Shown here: positions 8,036 through 18,710 of the stretch, piece after piece
Layout: every line of letters starts with the position of its first letter
How positions within the stretch are numbered: the stretch's first letter is position 1
Assembly: GCF_039535785.1 (NCBI RefSeq)
Contig: NZ_BAAAXV010000009.1
Coordinates: 3,030,776-3,094,775 of the forward strand
From: Nonomuraea helvata
GTDB lineage: Bacteria; Actinomycetota; Actinomycetes; Streptosporangiales; Streptosporangiaceae
Length of the DNA: 64,000 nucleotides
Direction of reading: 5' to 3'
Notes under the pieces: model-generated
Told to the model about the DNA's origin: nothing
Databases searched by the model: none
What the model saw: only the letters and a program-made list of their open reading frames with translations
Translations under genes and position numbers: made by a program

Positions 8036-8938
8036 ATGAGTTCGGTGACCGTACGTGTGCCTGCGAAGGTCAACGTACAGCTTTCTGTCGGCCCGCTCAG
8101 GGAAGATGGCTACCACGACCTGGTGAACGTCTTCCACGCGGTATCGATCTTCGACGAGGTGGTGGCGAAGGAGTCCGAGTCGATCACCGTGGTGGTGAAC
8201 GGCAAGTGGTCCGACCAGGTGCCGACCGATGACAGCAACCTGGCGATCCGGGCCGCCCGGGCGCTCGCCAAGCACGCGGGCCGCACCTACGGGGCCGACC
8301 TGATCATTCAGAAGGACATTCCCGTGGCGGGCGGCATGGCAGGCGGCAGTGCGGACGCCGCCGGGGCGCTGGTGGCCTGCAACGAGCTGTGGGGGCTGGG
8401 GCTGCCGTTCGAGGACCTCATGGAGATCGCGGGCGATCTCGGCAGCGACGTGCCGTTCTCCCTGCTCGGCGGCACGGCGGTCGGCACCGGCCGAGGCGAG
8501 CAGCTGAGCGAGCTGCCCACCGGGGGCACGTTCCACTGGGTGTTCGCGCTGGCGGACGGCGGTCTCTCCACGGCCAGCGTGTACGCCGAGTGCGACCGCC
8601 TCAGAGCGGCCTCGGGCGCCGAGGTCCCCTGGCCCCAGCTGGACGACTCCCTGATGGAGGCGCTGGGCACGGGTGACGCGTACTCACTTGGCGCCCACCT
8701 GAGCAACGACCTCCAGCCGGCCGCGCTCAGCCTGAGGCCAGAGCTCGGGCCCACCTTGGAGGCGGGACGCCAGCACGGGGCCCTGGGCGCGATCGTCTCG
8801 GGGTCAGGCCCGACGTGCGCCTTCCTGGCCATCGACGCACTGCACGCCCGCGACCTGGCCCACAGCCTGACCAGCACAGGAGCCGCCCACACCGCCGTCG
8901 CCGCCCACGGCCCGGTCCAGGGCGCCACCCTGGCCTGA
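8036..8938 (+). CDS. ispE: 4-diphosphocytidyl-2-C-methyl-D-erythritol kinase
   Basis: 300 aa, ATG at 8036. This GHMP kinase phosphorylates CDP-methylerythritol in the MEP isoprenoid pathway. Signatures: substrate-binding VPAKVNVQL at the N-terminus (Lys/Asn pair), ATP-binding glycine-rich PVAGGMAGGSADAAG, and GSGPT near the C-terminus. The frame is open to 7994, but that part is not conserved-looking. Gene order after rsmA is as in other actinobacteria, although separated by the NlpC/P60 and arginase genes. Confidence 0.95.
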   Translation: MSSVTVRVPAKVNVQLSVGPLREDGYHDLVNVFHAVSIFDEVVAKESESITVVVNGKWSDQVPTDDSNLAIRAARALAKHAGRTYGADLIIQKDIPVAGGMAGGSADAAGALVACNELWGLGLPFEDLMEIAGDLGSDVPFSLLGGTAVGTGRGEQLSELPTGGTFHWVFALADGGLSTASVYAECDRLRAASGAEVPWPQLDDSLMEALGTGDAYSLGAHLSNDLQPAALSLRPELGPTLEAGRQHGALGAIVSGSGPTCAFLAIDALHARDLAHSLTSTGAAHTAVAAHGPVQGATLA

Positions 8939-9298
8939 CCGCGCCACCCTGGCGGACCACGGCACTTTGGCCTGACCGCGCCACCCGACCGCGCCACGCG
9001 GCCAGGCACCCGCGCTCCGGTGCAGCGCGCTCCGGTTCCTCCGCATTTGGCGCAATCCGACTCCGGCATCATCGGGCCTGTCATCTCGGGCCCGGTGCCG
9101 CCGTCCCCGCTGTGCCGCCGTCCCCGCGGCATCCACGTCCGGAGCGCCGCCGTCCTCAGCGCCCCGTCCTCAGCGCCCTGTGCACCGGGCCCCGTGCACA
9201 GGGCCCCATGCACAGGGCCGCCGTCCTCAGGGCCGCCGTCCACAGGGGGTGTCAGGGCGGGCGGGGGACGGACGGAGAGCCGATACTCTGGGAAGGCC
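8939..9298. repeat. Low-complexity repetitive intergenic region ispE-ABC-F
   Basis: 360 nt without a credible gene. It is built of short imperfect repeats: GACCGCGCCAC three times in the first 70 nt, GCGCTCCGGT twice, and, from about 9140 to 9250, alternating short units around GCCGTCCTCAG and TGCACAGGGCC. Some units are self-complementary (TGTGCAC near GTGCACA). The downstream gene has its own Shine-Dalgarno (GGGAAGG). Function unknown; it may be slippage-expanded sequence. Confidence 0.7.
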
Positions 9299-11146
<1,848 letters not shown>

Positions 11147-11159
11147 CATCCTGATCCGC

Positions 11160-11195
11160 GACCATGCTCCGCACGAATCGTGCGGGGCCATGGTC
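11160..11195. terminator. Strong palindrome between convergent genes
   Basis: A long hairpin 14 nt after the ABC-F stop: GACCATG (11160-11166) pairs with CATGGTC (11189-11195) and CCGCACGA with TCGTGCGG inside. It can fold on either strand and lies between convergent genes, so a bidirectional terminator is likely. No T tract follows, which is common in actinobacteria. Confidence 0.72.
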
Positions 11196-11301
11196 GTCGG
11201 CCAGGCGGATCGAATGCCTGCCCCGCACGGGTCGAATGTCGGGGTGCGCGAGGCGGGCGGGGGCGGCCAGTTCCAGGGGGCGTCGAAGGGCGCGGGCAGT
11301 C

Positions 11302-11805
11302 TCAGGAGGCGTCGAAGGGGGCGAGGAGCGTCCGGAGCAGGGACGCAAGCAGACGCTGATCGCCGTCCCCCAGACCGGACAACAGGTCGTGCTCGCGCCG
11401 CAGCAGGTCCGCGAAGGCGGCGTCGACCCGTGCCAGACCGGTGTCCGTCAGGGACACCAGCACGCCGCGCCGGTCCTCCGGATCCGGGCGGCGGCGCACC
11501 AGCCCCGCCTGCGCGAGCCGGTCGATGCGGTTGGTCATGGTCCCGGACGTGACGAGCGTGGCCCGCAACAGCGCCCCGGGGCTGAGCTCGTACGGCTTGC
11601 CGGCCCGCCGCAGGGCCGTCAGCACGTCGAACTCCCACGGCTCCAGATCGTGCTCGGCGAACGCCGCCCGCCTGGCCCGGTCGAGATGCCTGGCCAGTCG
11701 TGACACCCTGGAGAGCACCTGGAGCGGCTCGACGTCGAGGTCGGGACGCTCCGCGCGCCAAGCCGCGACGAGACGGTCCACCTCGTCCCTAGCATCCTCC
11801 GTCAT
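11302..11805 (-). CDS. MarR family transcriptional regulator
   Basis: 167 aa, ATG at 11805. Winged helix-turn-helix regulator: the region LEPWEFDVLTALRRAG through DPEDRRGVLVSLTDTG contains the recognition helix (TSGTMTNRIDRL) and the wing with the conserved DxRR. It is divergent from a methyltransferase gene 57 nt away, with a perfect palindrome in the shared promoter; autoregulation and repression of the methyltransferase are expected. The inducer is unknown. Confidence 0.92.
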   Translation of the reverse strand: MTEDARDEVDRLVAAWRAERPDLDVEPLQVLSRVSRLARHLDRARRAAFAEHDLEPWEFDVLTALRRAGKPYELSPGALLRATLVTSGTMTNRIDRLAQAGLVRRRPDPEDRRGVLVSLTDTGLARVDAAFADLLRREHDLLSGLGDGDQRLLASLLRTLLAPFDAS

Positions 11806-11824
11806 GACACAAGAGTGTACTGTC

Positions 11825-11877
11825 TTGACATCGAGATATCTCTCTCGATATCAATTATCTTCATGTCGAGAGATATC
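11825..11877 (+). promoter_or_regulatory. Promoter with MarR-type palindromic operator
   Basis: A consensus -35 TTGACA (11825-11830) and a -10-like TATCAA (11849-11854) are separated by 18 nt. Those 18 nt are exactly an inverted repeat, TCGAGA-N6-TCTCGA (11831-11848). A further partial copy, TCGAGAGATATC (11866-11877), overlaps the methyltransferase start. The palindrome also lies upstream of marR on the other strand. The predicted transcript would start at or within a few bases of the ATG at 11863 (leaderless). Confidence 0.78.
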
Positions 11878-12633
11878 TGGGACCCGGTAACCTACTCCGT
11901 CTACGCGGACGAGCGGTCGCGGCCGTTCGTCGAGCTGGTCTCCAGGGTCGGCGCGGTCGATCCCGATTATGTCGTGGACGCCGGCTGCGGCAGTGGCGAA
12001 CTCACCGTTGAGCTGGCCAGACGCTGGCCACGCGCGACCGTCGAAGGCTTCGACTCCTCGCCCGCGATGATCACCAAGGCTCGCCGGCTGGAGTCGAACG
12101 TCAGGTTCGCGGTGGCGGACGTGGCCACCTGGCGCCCCGACCGTCCGGTGGACGTGATCGTGTCGAACGCCGTCCTGCAGTGGGTGCCGGAGCACCGCGA
12201 CGTGCTGGAGCACTGGATCGAGGCGCTGGCCTCGGGAGGGTGGCTGGCGTTCCAGGTGCCCGGCAACTTCGAGGCGCCCAGCCACGTCGCCATCCGCGAG
12301 CTCTGCGCCTCCCGCGCCTGGTCCGACAGGCTCAGTGACGTCGTGAGGGCGCAGCCGGTCGACGACCCCCTCGATTACCTGGACCTGCTCAACCACGGCG
12401 GCACCCAGGTGGACGCGTGGGAGACGACCTACATGCACGTCCTGCAGGGTGAGAACCCGGTGCTCGACTGGGTCTCCGGCACCGCGCTGCGCCCCGTGCT
12501 CGACCGGCTGGACCCGGACGAGCAGGCCCGGTTCAAGAACGACCTGGCCAAGGTGCTGGCCGAGGTGTATCCGGCCAGGAGCTACGGCACTCCCTTCCCG
12601 TTCCGGCGGATCTTCGTCGTGGTGCAGAAGTGA
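11863..12633 (+). CDS. tam: Trans-aconitate 2-methyltransferase-like SAM-dependent methyltransferase
   Basis: 256 aa, ATG at 11863. Class I methyltransferase with SAM motif VVDAGCGSGELT, acidic EGFDSSPAMI, and SNAVLQWVPEH. The sequence around the N-terminal SRDIWDP, the QVPGNFEAPSH block and the C-terminal FPFRRIFVV match the Tam type, which methylates trans-aconitate, an aconitase inhibitor that forms spontaneously. No ribosome-binding site is seen, consistent with a leaderless message. It overlaps the next gene by 4 nt (GTGA). Probably repressed by the divergent MarR protein. Confidence 0.85.
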   Translation: MSRDIWDPVTYSVYADERSRPFVELVSRVGAVDPDYVVDAGCGSGELTVELARRWPRATVEGFDSSPAMITKARRLESNVRFAVADVATWRPDRPVDVIVSNAVLQWVPEHRDVLEHWIEALASGGWLAFQVPGNFEAPSHVAIRELCASRAWSDRLSDVVRAQPVDDPLDYLDLLNHGGTQVDAWETTYMHVLQGENPVLDWVSGTALRPVLDRLDPDEQARFKNDLAKVLAEVYPARSYGTPFPFRRIFVVVQK

Positions 12634-12968
12634 TCAAGCAGATTCATCATGTGCAGCTCGCCGCGCCCAGGGGCAGCGAGCCCGAGCTGAGGCGCTTCTA
12701 CGAGGGCGTGCTGGGGCTCCGGGAGGTGCCCAAGCCGCCGGAGCTGGCCAAGCGCGGGGGCGTGTGGTTCAGGAGCGAGGGGGTAGAGGTCCACCTCGGC
12801 ATCGAGGACGACTTCAGGCCCGCGCGCAAGGCTCACCCCGCGTTCCTGGTGGACGACCTCGACGCCTATGCCACTGACGCGGAGATCGACGACCTGTTCC
12901 CCGGCTATCGGCGGATCTATCTCTCGGACCCCGTGGGCAACAGAATCGAGCTGCTGCAAGCCGTGTGA
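12630..12968 (+). CDS. VOC (glyoxalase/bleomycin-resistance) family protein
   Basis: 112 aa, GTG start overlapping the tam stop (GTGA). One vicinal-oxygen-chelate domain: IHHVQLAA at the start, RRFYEGVLGL, EVHLGIEDD, and YLSDPVGNRIELLQ at the end, giving the usual His/Glu metal positions. Members include glyoxalases, dioxygenases and antibiotic-binding proteins; the substrate is not evident. Coupled to tam, so likely MarR-controlled. Confidence 0.85.
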   Translation: MIKQIHHVQLAAPRGSEPELRRFYEGVLGLREVPKPPELAKRGGVWFRSEGVEVHLGIEDDFRPARKAHPAFLVDDLDAYATDAEIDDLFPGYRRIYLSDPVGNRIELLQAV

Positions 12969-13020
12969 TGTTCACCTCAGAATGGCATGATGTTCCGAAA
13001 TCGGACCCTTGTGAGGTGTA

Positions 13021-14499
13021 GTGGGCATCGAGATCGAGGACAAGTTCGACGTTCCTCCCGACTACGCGATCCCGGACCTGAGCGGTCTGGCCGACGTCGT
13101 GGGCCCCAAGAGCTACCAGCTCGTGGCCCTCTACTACGACACCCCCGACCTTCGACTGGCCACTCGGGGCATCACGCTCAGGAGGCGACGAGGCGGCTCC
13201 GATCCCGGCTGGCACCTGAAGCTGCCCAAGGCCAAGGGGGCGCGCCAGGAGATCACCCATCCGCTCACCCGGAGCACGAAGATCGTGCCCCCTGAGCTGG
13301 CCGAGCTCGTCCGCGCCTACACCCGCGGCGCCGAGCTGCAGCCGGTCGCCGAGCTGGACACCCGCAGGAGCGTCACCGTCCTGCTCGACGGCGACACCAA
13401 GCTGGTCGAGATCGCCGACGACCACGTCAAGGGCACGGTGTTCCAGGACGAGCCCAAGATCGTACGGTGGCGCGAGGTCGAGGCGGAGCTGCTCGCCGAG
13501 GACCGCCGGGCCTTCCTCGCCAAGGTCGGCAAGCGCCTCAGGAAGGCGGGTGCGACGCCCTCGGCGGCCGGCAGCAAGCTCGCCAAACTGCTCGAACCCG
13601 CCCCGCTCCCCAAGGCCCCCACCGAACCCGGTACGGCGGGCGAGACCGTCGTCGCCTACCTGGCCGGCCAGGTGGCCGCCCTGCTCGCGCAGGATCCGCG
13701 GGTACGCAGGGCCGAGGAGGACGCCGTCCACCAGATGCGCGTGGCCGCCCGCAGGCTGCGCAGCGCGCTCAAGGCGTTCAAGAGCATCGTGACCGACACC
13801 GGGCAGATCCAGGACGAGCTGCGCCGGCTCGGCGCGGTGCTCGGGGAGGCCCGGGACCTGGAGGTGATCAGGGCCAGGTTCGCCAGGGAGCTGGCCGGCC
13901 TCCAGCCGGAGCTGGTCACCGGCCCCATCCAGACCCGGCTCGGCGAGGATCTGCACAAACGCGAGCAAGAGGCGTACGCCCGCATCGACGACATGCTCAA
14001 CAGCGACCGCTACTACGCCCTGCTCAACGCGCTCGACCAGCTCGTGTCCGCCCCGAGCCTGGGCAGGGCGGCGGCCAAACCGGCCCAGGACAAGCTCTCC
14101 GCCGTCGCCGCGGCGAACTGGGCCAGAGTGACGAAGGCGTACGACACCGCGCAGGCCATCGAAGACCCCGAACGTCGTGAAACAGCCATGCACGATGTGC
14201 GGAAGGCCGCCAAACGCGCTCGTTACACCGCCGAAGCGCTCCAACCCACCCTTGGCGGGAGCATGGCCAAGCTGGCCAAGCTGGCCGAGGACATCCAGGA
14301 GATCCTGGGCGCGCACCAGGACGGCGTCGTCGCTCAGGAGACGCTGGCCAAGGAGGCCGAGAGCGCACGCCAGGCAGGCGAGGACACGTTCACCTACGGA
14401 CTGCTCATCGGGATCGAACGGAACACCGCCGAGCAGGCCCACGCCGATTTCCCCAGAGTCTGGGCAGAGACCCTCAAGGCGGTTAAGAAGGTTCTATGA
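13021..14499 (+). CDS. CYTH-CHAD domain protein (polyphosphate-associated)
   Basis: 492 aa, GTG start after GAGGTG. The N-terminal CYTH domain (about 1-200) has the EIEDKF metal/triphosphate motif and alternating acidic/basic strands; the C-terminal CHAD domain (about 210-490) has the helical His/Arg/Lys motifs HQMRVAARRLRS and HDVRKAAKRARY. CYTH domains hydrolyse triphosphates and CHAD domains bind polyphosphate. A ppk and a Nudix-phosphatase gene lie within 2 kb, fitting a polyphosphate role. It overlaps the P450 gene by 4 nt (ATGA). Confidence 0.93.
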   Translation: MGIEIEDKFDVPPDYAIPDLSGLADVVGPKSYQLVALYYDTPDLRLATRGITLRRRRGGSDPGWHLKLPKAKGARQEITHPLTRSTKIVPPELAELVRAYTRGAELQPVAELDTRRSVTVLLDGDTKLVEIADDHVKGTVFQDEPKIVRWREVEAELLAEDRRAFLAKVGKRLRKAGATPSAAGSKLAKLLEPAPLPKAPTEPGTAGETVVAYLAGQVAALLAQDPRVRRAEEDAVHQMRVAARRLRSALKAFKSIVTDTGQIQDELRRLGAVLGEARDLEVIRARFARELAGLQPELVTGPIQTRLGEDLHKREQEAYARIDDMLNSDRYYALLNALDQLVSAPSLGRAAAKPAQDKLSAVAAANWARVTKAYDTAQAIEDPERRETAMHDVRKAAKRARYTAEALQPTLGGSMAKLAKLAEDIQEILGAHQDGVVAQETLAKEAESARQAGEDTFTYGLLIGIERNTAEQAHADFPRVWAETLKAVKKVL

Positions 14500-15671
14500 G
14501 GAACCTTCCCACCATCCCCTTCGAGCGGCACAGCCTGCTCGACGTCCCCGACGAGTACCGGGACCTGCGCGCCGAAGAGGGCATCGCGAAGGTACGTACC
14601 CGGATGGGCGACGAGGTCTGGCTGGTCACCGGCTACGAGGACGCCCGCAGCCTGTTCAACGACCCGAGGCTCGGCCGCTCCCATCCGGAGCCGGACAAGG
14701 CCGCGCGGCTGTCGGGCTCGGCGCTGCTCGGCGGCCCGCAGGGCGACGTGGCCACCGAGAAGGCCGACCACACCCGCATGCGCAGGCTGTTCATGCCGTC
14801 CTTCTCGGCGCGCAGGATGAAGGCGCTCCGGGACCACGTCGGCTCCCTCGTCGATGAGCGGCTCGACCACCTGGCCAAGCTGACGCCGCCCGTGGACCTG
14901 CACGCCGAGCTCTCGTTCCCGCTGCCCGTGCTGGTCATCTGCCAGTTGCTCGGCGTGCCGTACGAGGACAGGGAGTACTTCGGCGAAGTGTCGTCCCGCA
15001 TGGGGGACATGCTGGACATGGGGCGGAGCGAGGCGGCTCGCGCGGAGCTCGGCGCGTACATGGCCGGGCTGATCGAGCGCAAGCGGCGCGAGCCGGCCGA
15101 GGACGTGCTGTCGGACCTGGCGAAAGAGCTCGACGACGACGGGCGGATCGCCGAGCTGGCCGGCGGGCTGCTGTTCGCCGGGCACGAGACCACGGTCAAC
15201 CGCATCGACTACGGCGTGCTGCTCCTCCTGGCCCACCCCGACCAGCGCGACCTGCTCATGGCCGACCCGGGCCTCGCCCCCGCCGCGGTCGAGGAGATCC
15301 TGCGCATGGTGGTGACGAGCCTGCACGGCCTGCCCAGGTACGCCCACGAGGACATCGAGTTCGGCGGCCGTACGATCCGCAAGGGCGAGGCCGTCGTGAT
15401 CCTCACGGGGGTGGCCAACCGGGACGAGCGGATCTATCCGGATCCGGATGTGTTCGACATCCGCCGTCCGCAGCCCGAACCGCACCTGAGCTTCGGGTAC
15501 GGCCCGCGCTTCTGCATCGGCGCGAGCCTGGCCAGGGTCGAGCTCGAGGCCGTGTTCGCCAGGCTGTTCCAGCGCCTCCCCACCCTGCGGCTGGCCGTGC
15601 CCATGGAGGAGCTGCCCCGCAACGAGGGGAGGATCGCGGACGGCTTCGACCGGCTTCCGGTCACCTGGTGA
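14496..15671 (+). CDS. Cytochrome P450
   Basis: 391 aa, ATG overlapping the upstream stop. Soluble bacterial P450 with I-helix AGHETT, ExxR motif EILR and heme-binding FGYGPRFCIG (proximal Cys). Length and motifs resemble bacterial CYP105/107-type enzymes that hydroxylate natural products or xenobiotics, but the substrate cannot be told. No ferredoxin gene is adjacent. Coupling to a polyphosphate-binding protein gene is odd. It ends 4 nt before the convergent Nudix gene. Confidence 0.93.
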   Translation: MRNLPTIPFERHSLLDVPDEYRDLRAEEGIAKVRTRMGDEVWLVTGYEDARSLFNDPRLGRSHPEPDKAARLSGSALLGGPQGDVATEKADHTRMRRLFMPSFSARRMKALRDHVGSLVDERLDHLAKLTPPVDLHAELSFPLPVLVICQLLGVPYEDREYFGEVSSRMGDMLDMGRSEAARAELGAYMAGLIERKRREPAEDVLSDLAKELDDDGRIAELAGGLLFAGHETTVNRIDYGVLLLLAHPDQRDLLMADPGLAPAAVEEILRMVVTSLHGLPRYAHEDIEFGGRTIRKGEAVVILTGVANRDERIYPDPDVFDIRRPQPEPHLSFGYGPRFCIGASLARVELEAVFARLFQRLPTLRLAVPMEELPRNEGRIADGFDRLPVTW

Positions 15672-15675
15672 GTGA

Positions 15676-16521
15676 TCAGGTCGTGTAGCGCTCGACGCTG
15701 ACGACGCGCTCGCCCGCCCTGTGCAGCACGGCGAACGCGCCCTTGCGCAGATGCACGCCCTGGCCGCTCAACGTCCTGACCAGCTCGGGCAGCACCTTGC
15801 GGTGGCTGCACACGGCCGCGGGCACCGCGATCCGGCTGACCAGGTCGGTCGTCGTGTCCGGGTCGTAGCTCTCCTCGCCGAGCAGCGGCTCGGGCTTGAT
15901 CTCCGCCCCGACTCCGGCCGCGTACGGCTCCAGGGTCTGGACGCACCGGGCGGTGGGTGAGCTGATCAGCAGCTCGGGCCGGTAGGCGGGCAGCGCGGTG
16001 ACCAGGTTCGCCGCCTGGGACCGGCCGTCGGCGTCGAGCGGGCGCAGCGCGTCGTCGTCCTGCCACTCGTTCCTGGAGCCGGCCGAGCCGTGCCGTACGA
16101 GCACGAGGGGCACCGTCTCGAGCGGGGCGGCCCGCAGCGCGCGCAGCAGCCCCACGTCCCATTCGTACGTCAGCAGCCGCCTGGCCTCCTCAACCGGCAG
16201 CCAGCGCAGCTCGTCCACCTCATCGTCGCCGGGGGAGAACCCGTCGTCGCCGGCCACCCGCGCCACCCAGTAGTCCACCCGCTTGAGCCGGCCGGCGCTG
16301 AGGTAGTGGACGGGCGGCAGCGCGCGGCCGAGCAGCACGGTCAGGCCCGTCTCCTCGTTCACCTCGCGCAGGGCGGCGGCGATCTCGTGCTCTCCAGACT
16401 TCAGCTTGCCCTTGGGGAAGGTCCAGTCGTCGTAGGTCGGTCGGTGGATGACGGCAACCTCGGGGCGGCTCTCCTCGCCCCTCCAGACCACGGCTCCGGC
16501 GGCGCGGAGCAGGTCAGTCAT
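15676..16521 (-). CDS. Nudix hydrolase fused to histidine phosphatase (MutT1-like)
   Basis: 281 aa, ATG at 16521 with GGAGGA upstream; it overlaps the end of ppk by 8 nt. The N-terminal half has a complete Nudix box (G-x5-E-x7-REVNEETGL); the C-terminal half is a histidine phosphatase with LVRHGSAG. This two-domain layout matches mycobacterial MutT1, which cleaves 8-oxo-dGTP and diadenosine polyphosphates. Co-transcription with ppk fits a nucleotide/polyphosphate role. Confidence 0.92.
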   Translation of the reverse strand: MTDLLRAAGAVVWRGEESRPEVAVIHRPTYDDWTFPKGKLKSGEHEIAAALREVNEETGLTVLLGRALPPVHYLSAGRLKRVDYWVARVAGDDGFSPGDDEVDELRWLPVEEARRLLTYEWDVGLLRALRAAPLETVPLVLVRHGSAGSRNEWQDDDALRPLDADGRSQAANLVTALPAYRPELLISSPTARCVQTLEPYAAGVGAEIKPEPLLGEESYDPDTTTDLVSRIAVPAAVCSHRKVLPELVRTLSGQGVHLRKGAFAVLHRAGERVVSVERYTT

Positions 16522-18574
16522 CAACGGTCCTCCAGCGGCGCGTGCCGATGAGATGGCTCTGGGGGTCCTCTCCCGGATGGCGGGCCCACGTGCCATCGGA
16601 GTTGAGCCACCACGCGTTCGTGGTGTCGGCCATGGCCAGGTCCATCAGCTCGATGAGGTAGGCCTTGTGCTGCGGCGAGGTCACCTTGACCAGGGCTTCG
16701 ACGCGGCGATCGAGGTTCCTGCGCATGAGGTCGGCGCTGCCGATCCAGACCTCGGGCCGGCGGCCCAGGCCGAACTCGTACACCCGGGAGTGCTCAAGGA
16801 AGCGTCCCAGGACCGACCTTACGCGGATATTTTCGGACAGATCGGGGATCCCTGGGCGGAGGCTGCAGATGCCCCGCACCCACACGTCCACCGGCACGCC
16901 GGCCCTGGACGCCCGGTAGAGCGCGTCGATGATCGGCTCGTCCACCAGGGAGTTCGTCTTGATCCTGATCCTCGCGGGCCGCCCCGCCTGCGCGTGGGCG
17001 ATCTCCCGCTCGATCCTGGCCAGCAGCCCGCTGCGCATGGAGTGGGGCGCGACCAGCAGGCGGCGGTAGGCCGAATGGTGGGAGTAGCCGGTCAGGTGGA
17101 TGAACAGGTCCGTCACATCCTCCCCGACCAGCGGGTCCGCCGTGAGCAGGCCGAAGTCCTCGTACTGCCTGGCGGTCTTGGGGTTGTAGTTGCCGGTGCC
17201 GATGTGGCAGTAGCGGCGCAGCTCGCCCGACGGCTCCTGGCGGACCACGAGCGCGAGCTTGCAGTGGGTCTTCAGCCCGACCACGCCGTAGACGACGTGG
17301 CAGCCGGCCCTTTCCAGCTTGCGGGCCCAGGAGATGTTCGCGTGCTCGTCGAAACGGGCCTTGATCTCCACGACCACCACGACCTGCTTGCCCGCCTCGG
17401 CCGCGTCGATCAGCGCGTCCACGATGGGGGACTCGCCGCTGGTGCGGTAGAGGGTCTGCTTGATCGCCAGCACCCTGGGGTCGGCCGCGGCCACCTCGAT
17501 GAAGCGCTGCACGCTGGTGGCGAACGAGTCGTACGGGTGGTGCAGCAGCACGTCGCGCTCGCGCAGGATCGAGAAGATGTCGTCCTCGGCGGTGATCACC
17601 TCGGCGGGCACGAACGGCCGGTAGCTCAGCTCGCCCCGCTCCAGATCGGCGATGGCGTGCAGCCCCGACAGGTCGAGCGGGCCCTGCACGCGGTAGATCT
17701 CGTGCGGCGCCAGCTCCAGCTCCTCCACCAGCGGCGCCAGCACCTCCGGCGTGATCGTGTTCTCGACCTCCAGCCGCACGGGCGGGCCGAAACGCCGCTT
17801 GAGCAGCTCCTTCTCCAGGGCCTGCATGAGGTTCTCGGTGACGTCCTCGTCCACGTCGAGATCCTCGTTCCTGGTGACGCGGAAAACGTGGTGCTGGAGG
17901 ATCTCCATGCCCTTGAAGAGCTGTCCCAGATGCGCAGCGATGACGTCTTCGAGCGGGACGAATCTGTCTTTCGAGGCAGGTACGAACCGGGGCAACTGCG
18001 ACGGAACCTTGACCCGCGCGAAAACCGTATGATCGGTGGCCGGATTACGCACCAGAACCGCTAGATTCAGGCTGAGCCCCGAAATATAGGGAAAAGGGTG
18101 CGCGGGGTCCACGGCCAGCGGCGTCAGCACCGGCCTGATCCGCTCCCTGAACAGCTTGCGCAGCTCCGTACGCTCCTCGCGGCCCAGGTCGTCCCACCTG
18201 ACGATCTCGATGCCCTCGGACGCCAGTTGCGGGCAGATCTGCTGGTGGAAGACCGCCGCGTGCCGCTTGGCCAGCTCGTCGGCGATCGTGCCGATCCTGG
18301 CCAGCTCCTCGCGCGGCTTCAACCCGCTCTTGGTGCGCAGCAGCAGGCCGGTGGCCATGCGCCGTTTCAGCCCCGCGACCCGTACGCGGAAGAACTCGTC
18401 GAGATTGCTCGCGAAGATCGCCAGAAAGCGCACCCGCTCCAGAAGCGGGACCGTCGGATCCTCGGCGAGCTCGAGGACGCGCTCGTTGAACTGGAGCCAG
18501 CTCTCCTCGCGATTGAGAAACCGCTCCTGAGGCAGGGGCAGGTCGTTGGGGGCTTGGAACGGTTCCGCGGACAT
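16514..18574 (-). CDS. ppk: Polyphosphate kinase 1
   Basis: 686 aa from ATG at 18574. It makes polyphosphate from ATP and works in reverse. N-terminal FLNREESWLQFNERVL, head-domain NLDEFFRVRV, and catalytic-domain motifs TLYRTSGESP, EIKARFDE, GLKTHCKL (phosphorylated His) and YCHIGTGNYN are all present, with normal length. The frame extends to 18649 but the extension has no family similarity. It heads an operon with the MutT1-like gene; ppx lies 35 kb away and a CHAD protein 2 kb away. Confidence 0.97.
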   Translation of the reverse strand: MSAEPFQAPNDLPLPQERFLNREESWLQFNERVLELAEDPTVPLLERVRFLAIFASNLDEFFRVRVAGLKRRMATGLLLRTKSGLKPREELARIGTIADELAKRHAAVFHQQICPQLASEGIEIVRWDDLGREERTELRKLFRERIRPVLTPLAVDPAHPFPYISGLSLNLAVLVRNPATDHTVFARVKVPSQLPRFVPASKDRFVPLEDVIAAHLGQLFKGMEILQHHVFRVTRNEDLDVDEDVTENLMQALEKELLKRRFGPPVRLEVENTITPEVLAPLVEELELAPHEIYRVQGPLDLSGLHAIADLERGELSYRPFVPAEVITAEDDIFSILRERDVLLHHPYDSFATSVQRFIEVAAADPRVLAIKQTLYRTSGESPIVDALIDAAEAGKQVVVVVEIKARFDEHANISWARKLERAGCHVVYGVVGLKTHCKLALVVRQEPSGELRRYCHIGTGNYNPKTARQYEDFGLLTADPLVGEDVTDLFIHLTGYSHHSAYRRLLVAPHSMRSGLLARIEREIAHAQAGRPARIRIKTNSLVDEPIIDALYRASRAGVPVDVWVRGICSLRPGIPDLSENIRVRSVLGRFLEHSRVYEFGLGRRPEVWIGSADLMRRNLDRRVEALVKVTSPQHKAYLIELMDLAMADTTNAWWLNSDGTWARHPGEDPQSHLIGTRRWRTVDD

Positions 18575-18710
18575 ATGACCTATATTGCCCCGATTGATTG
18601 AACAGAACGTTAACGCAACCGCAACGGCTCGTCCCGGCTGGTCAGCCACGCTCTACTCAATCGTCACCCAGGCCATCCCCGCTGTTCAAGCCCACGGCCC
18701 GGCCCCGCAA

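Noticed and set aside
8939..9298. Possible CRISPR array
   Set aside because: Repeats are short, irregular and lack uniform spacers; no cas genes.
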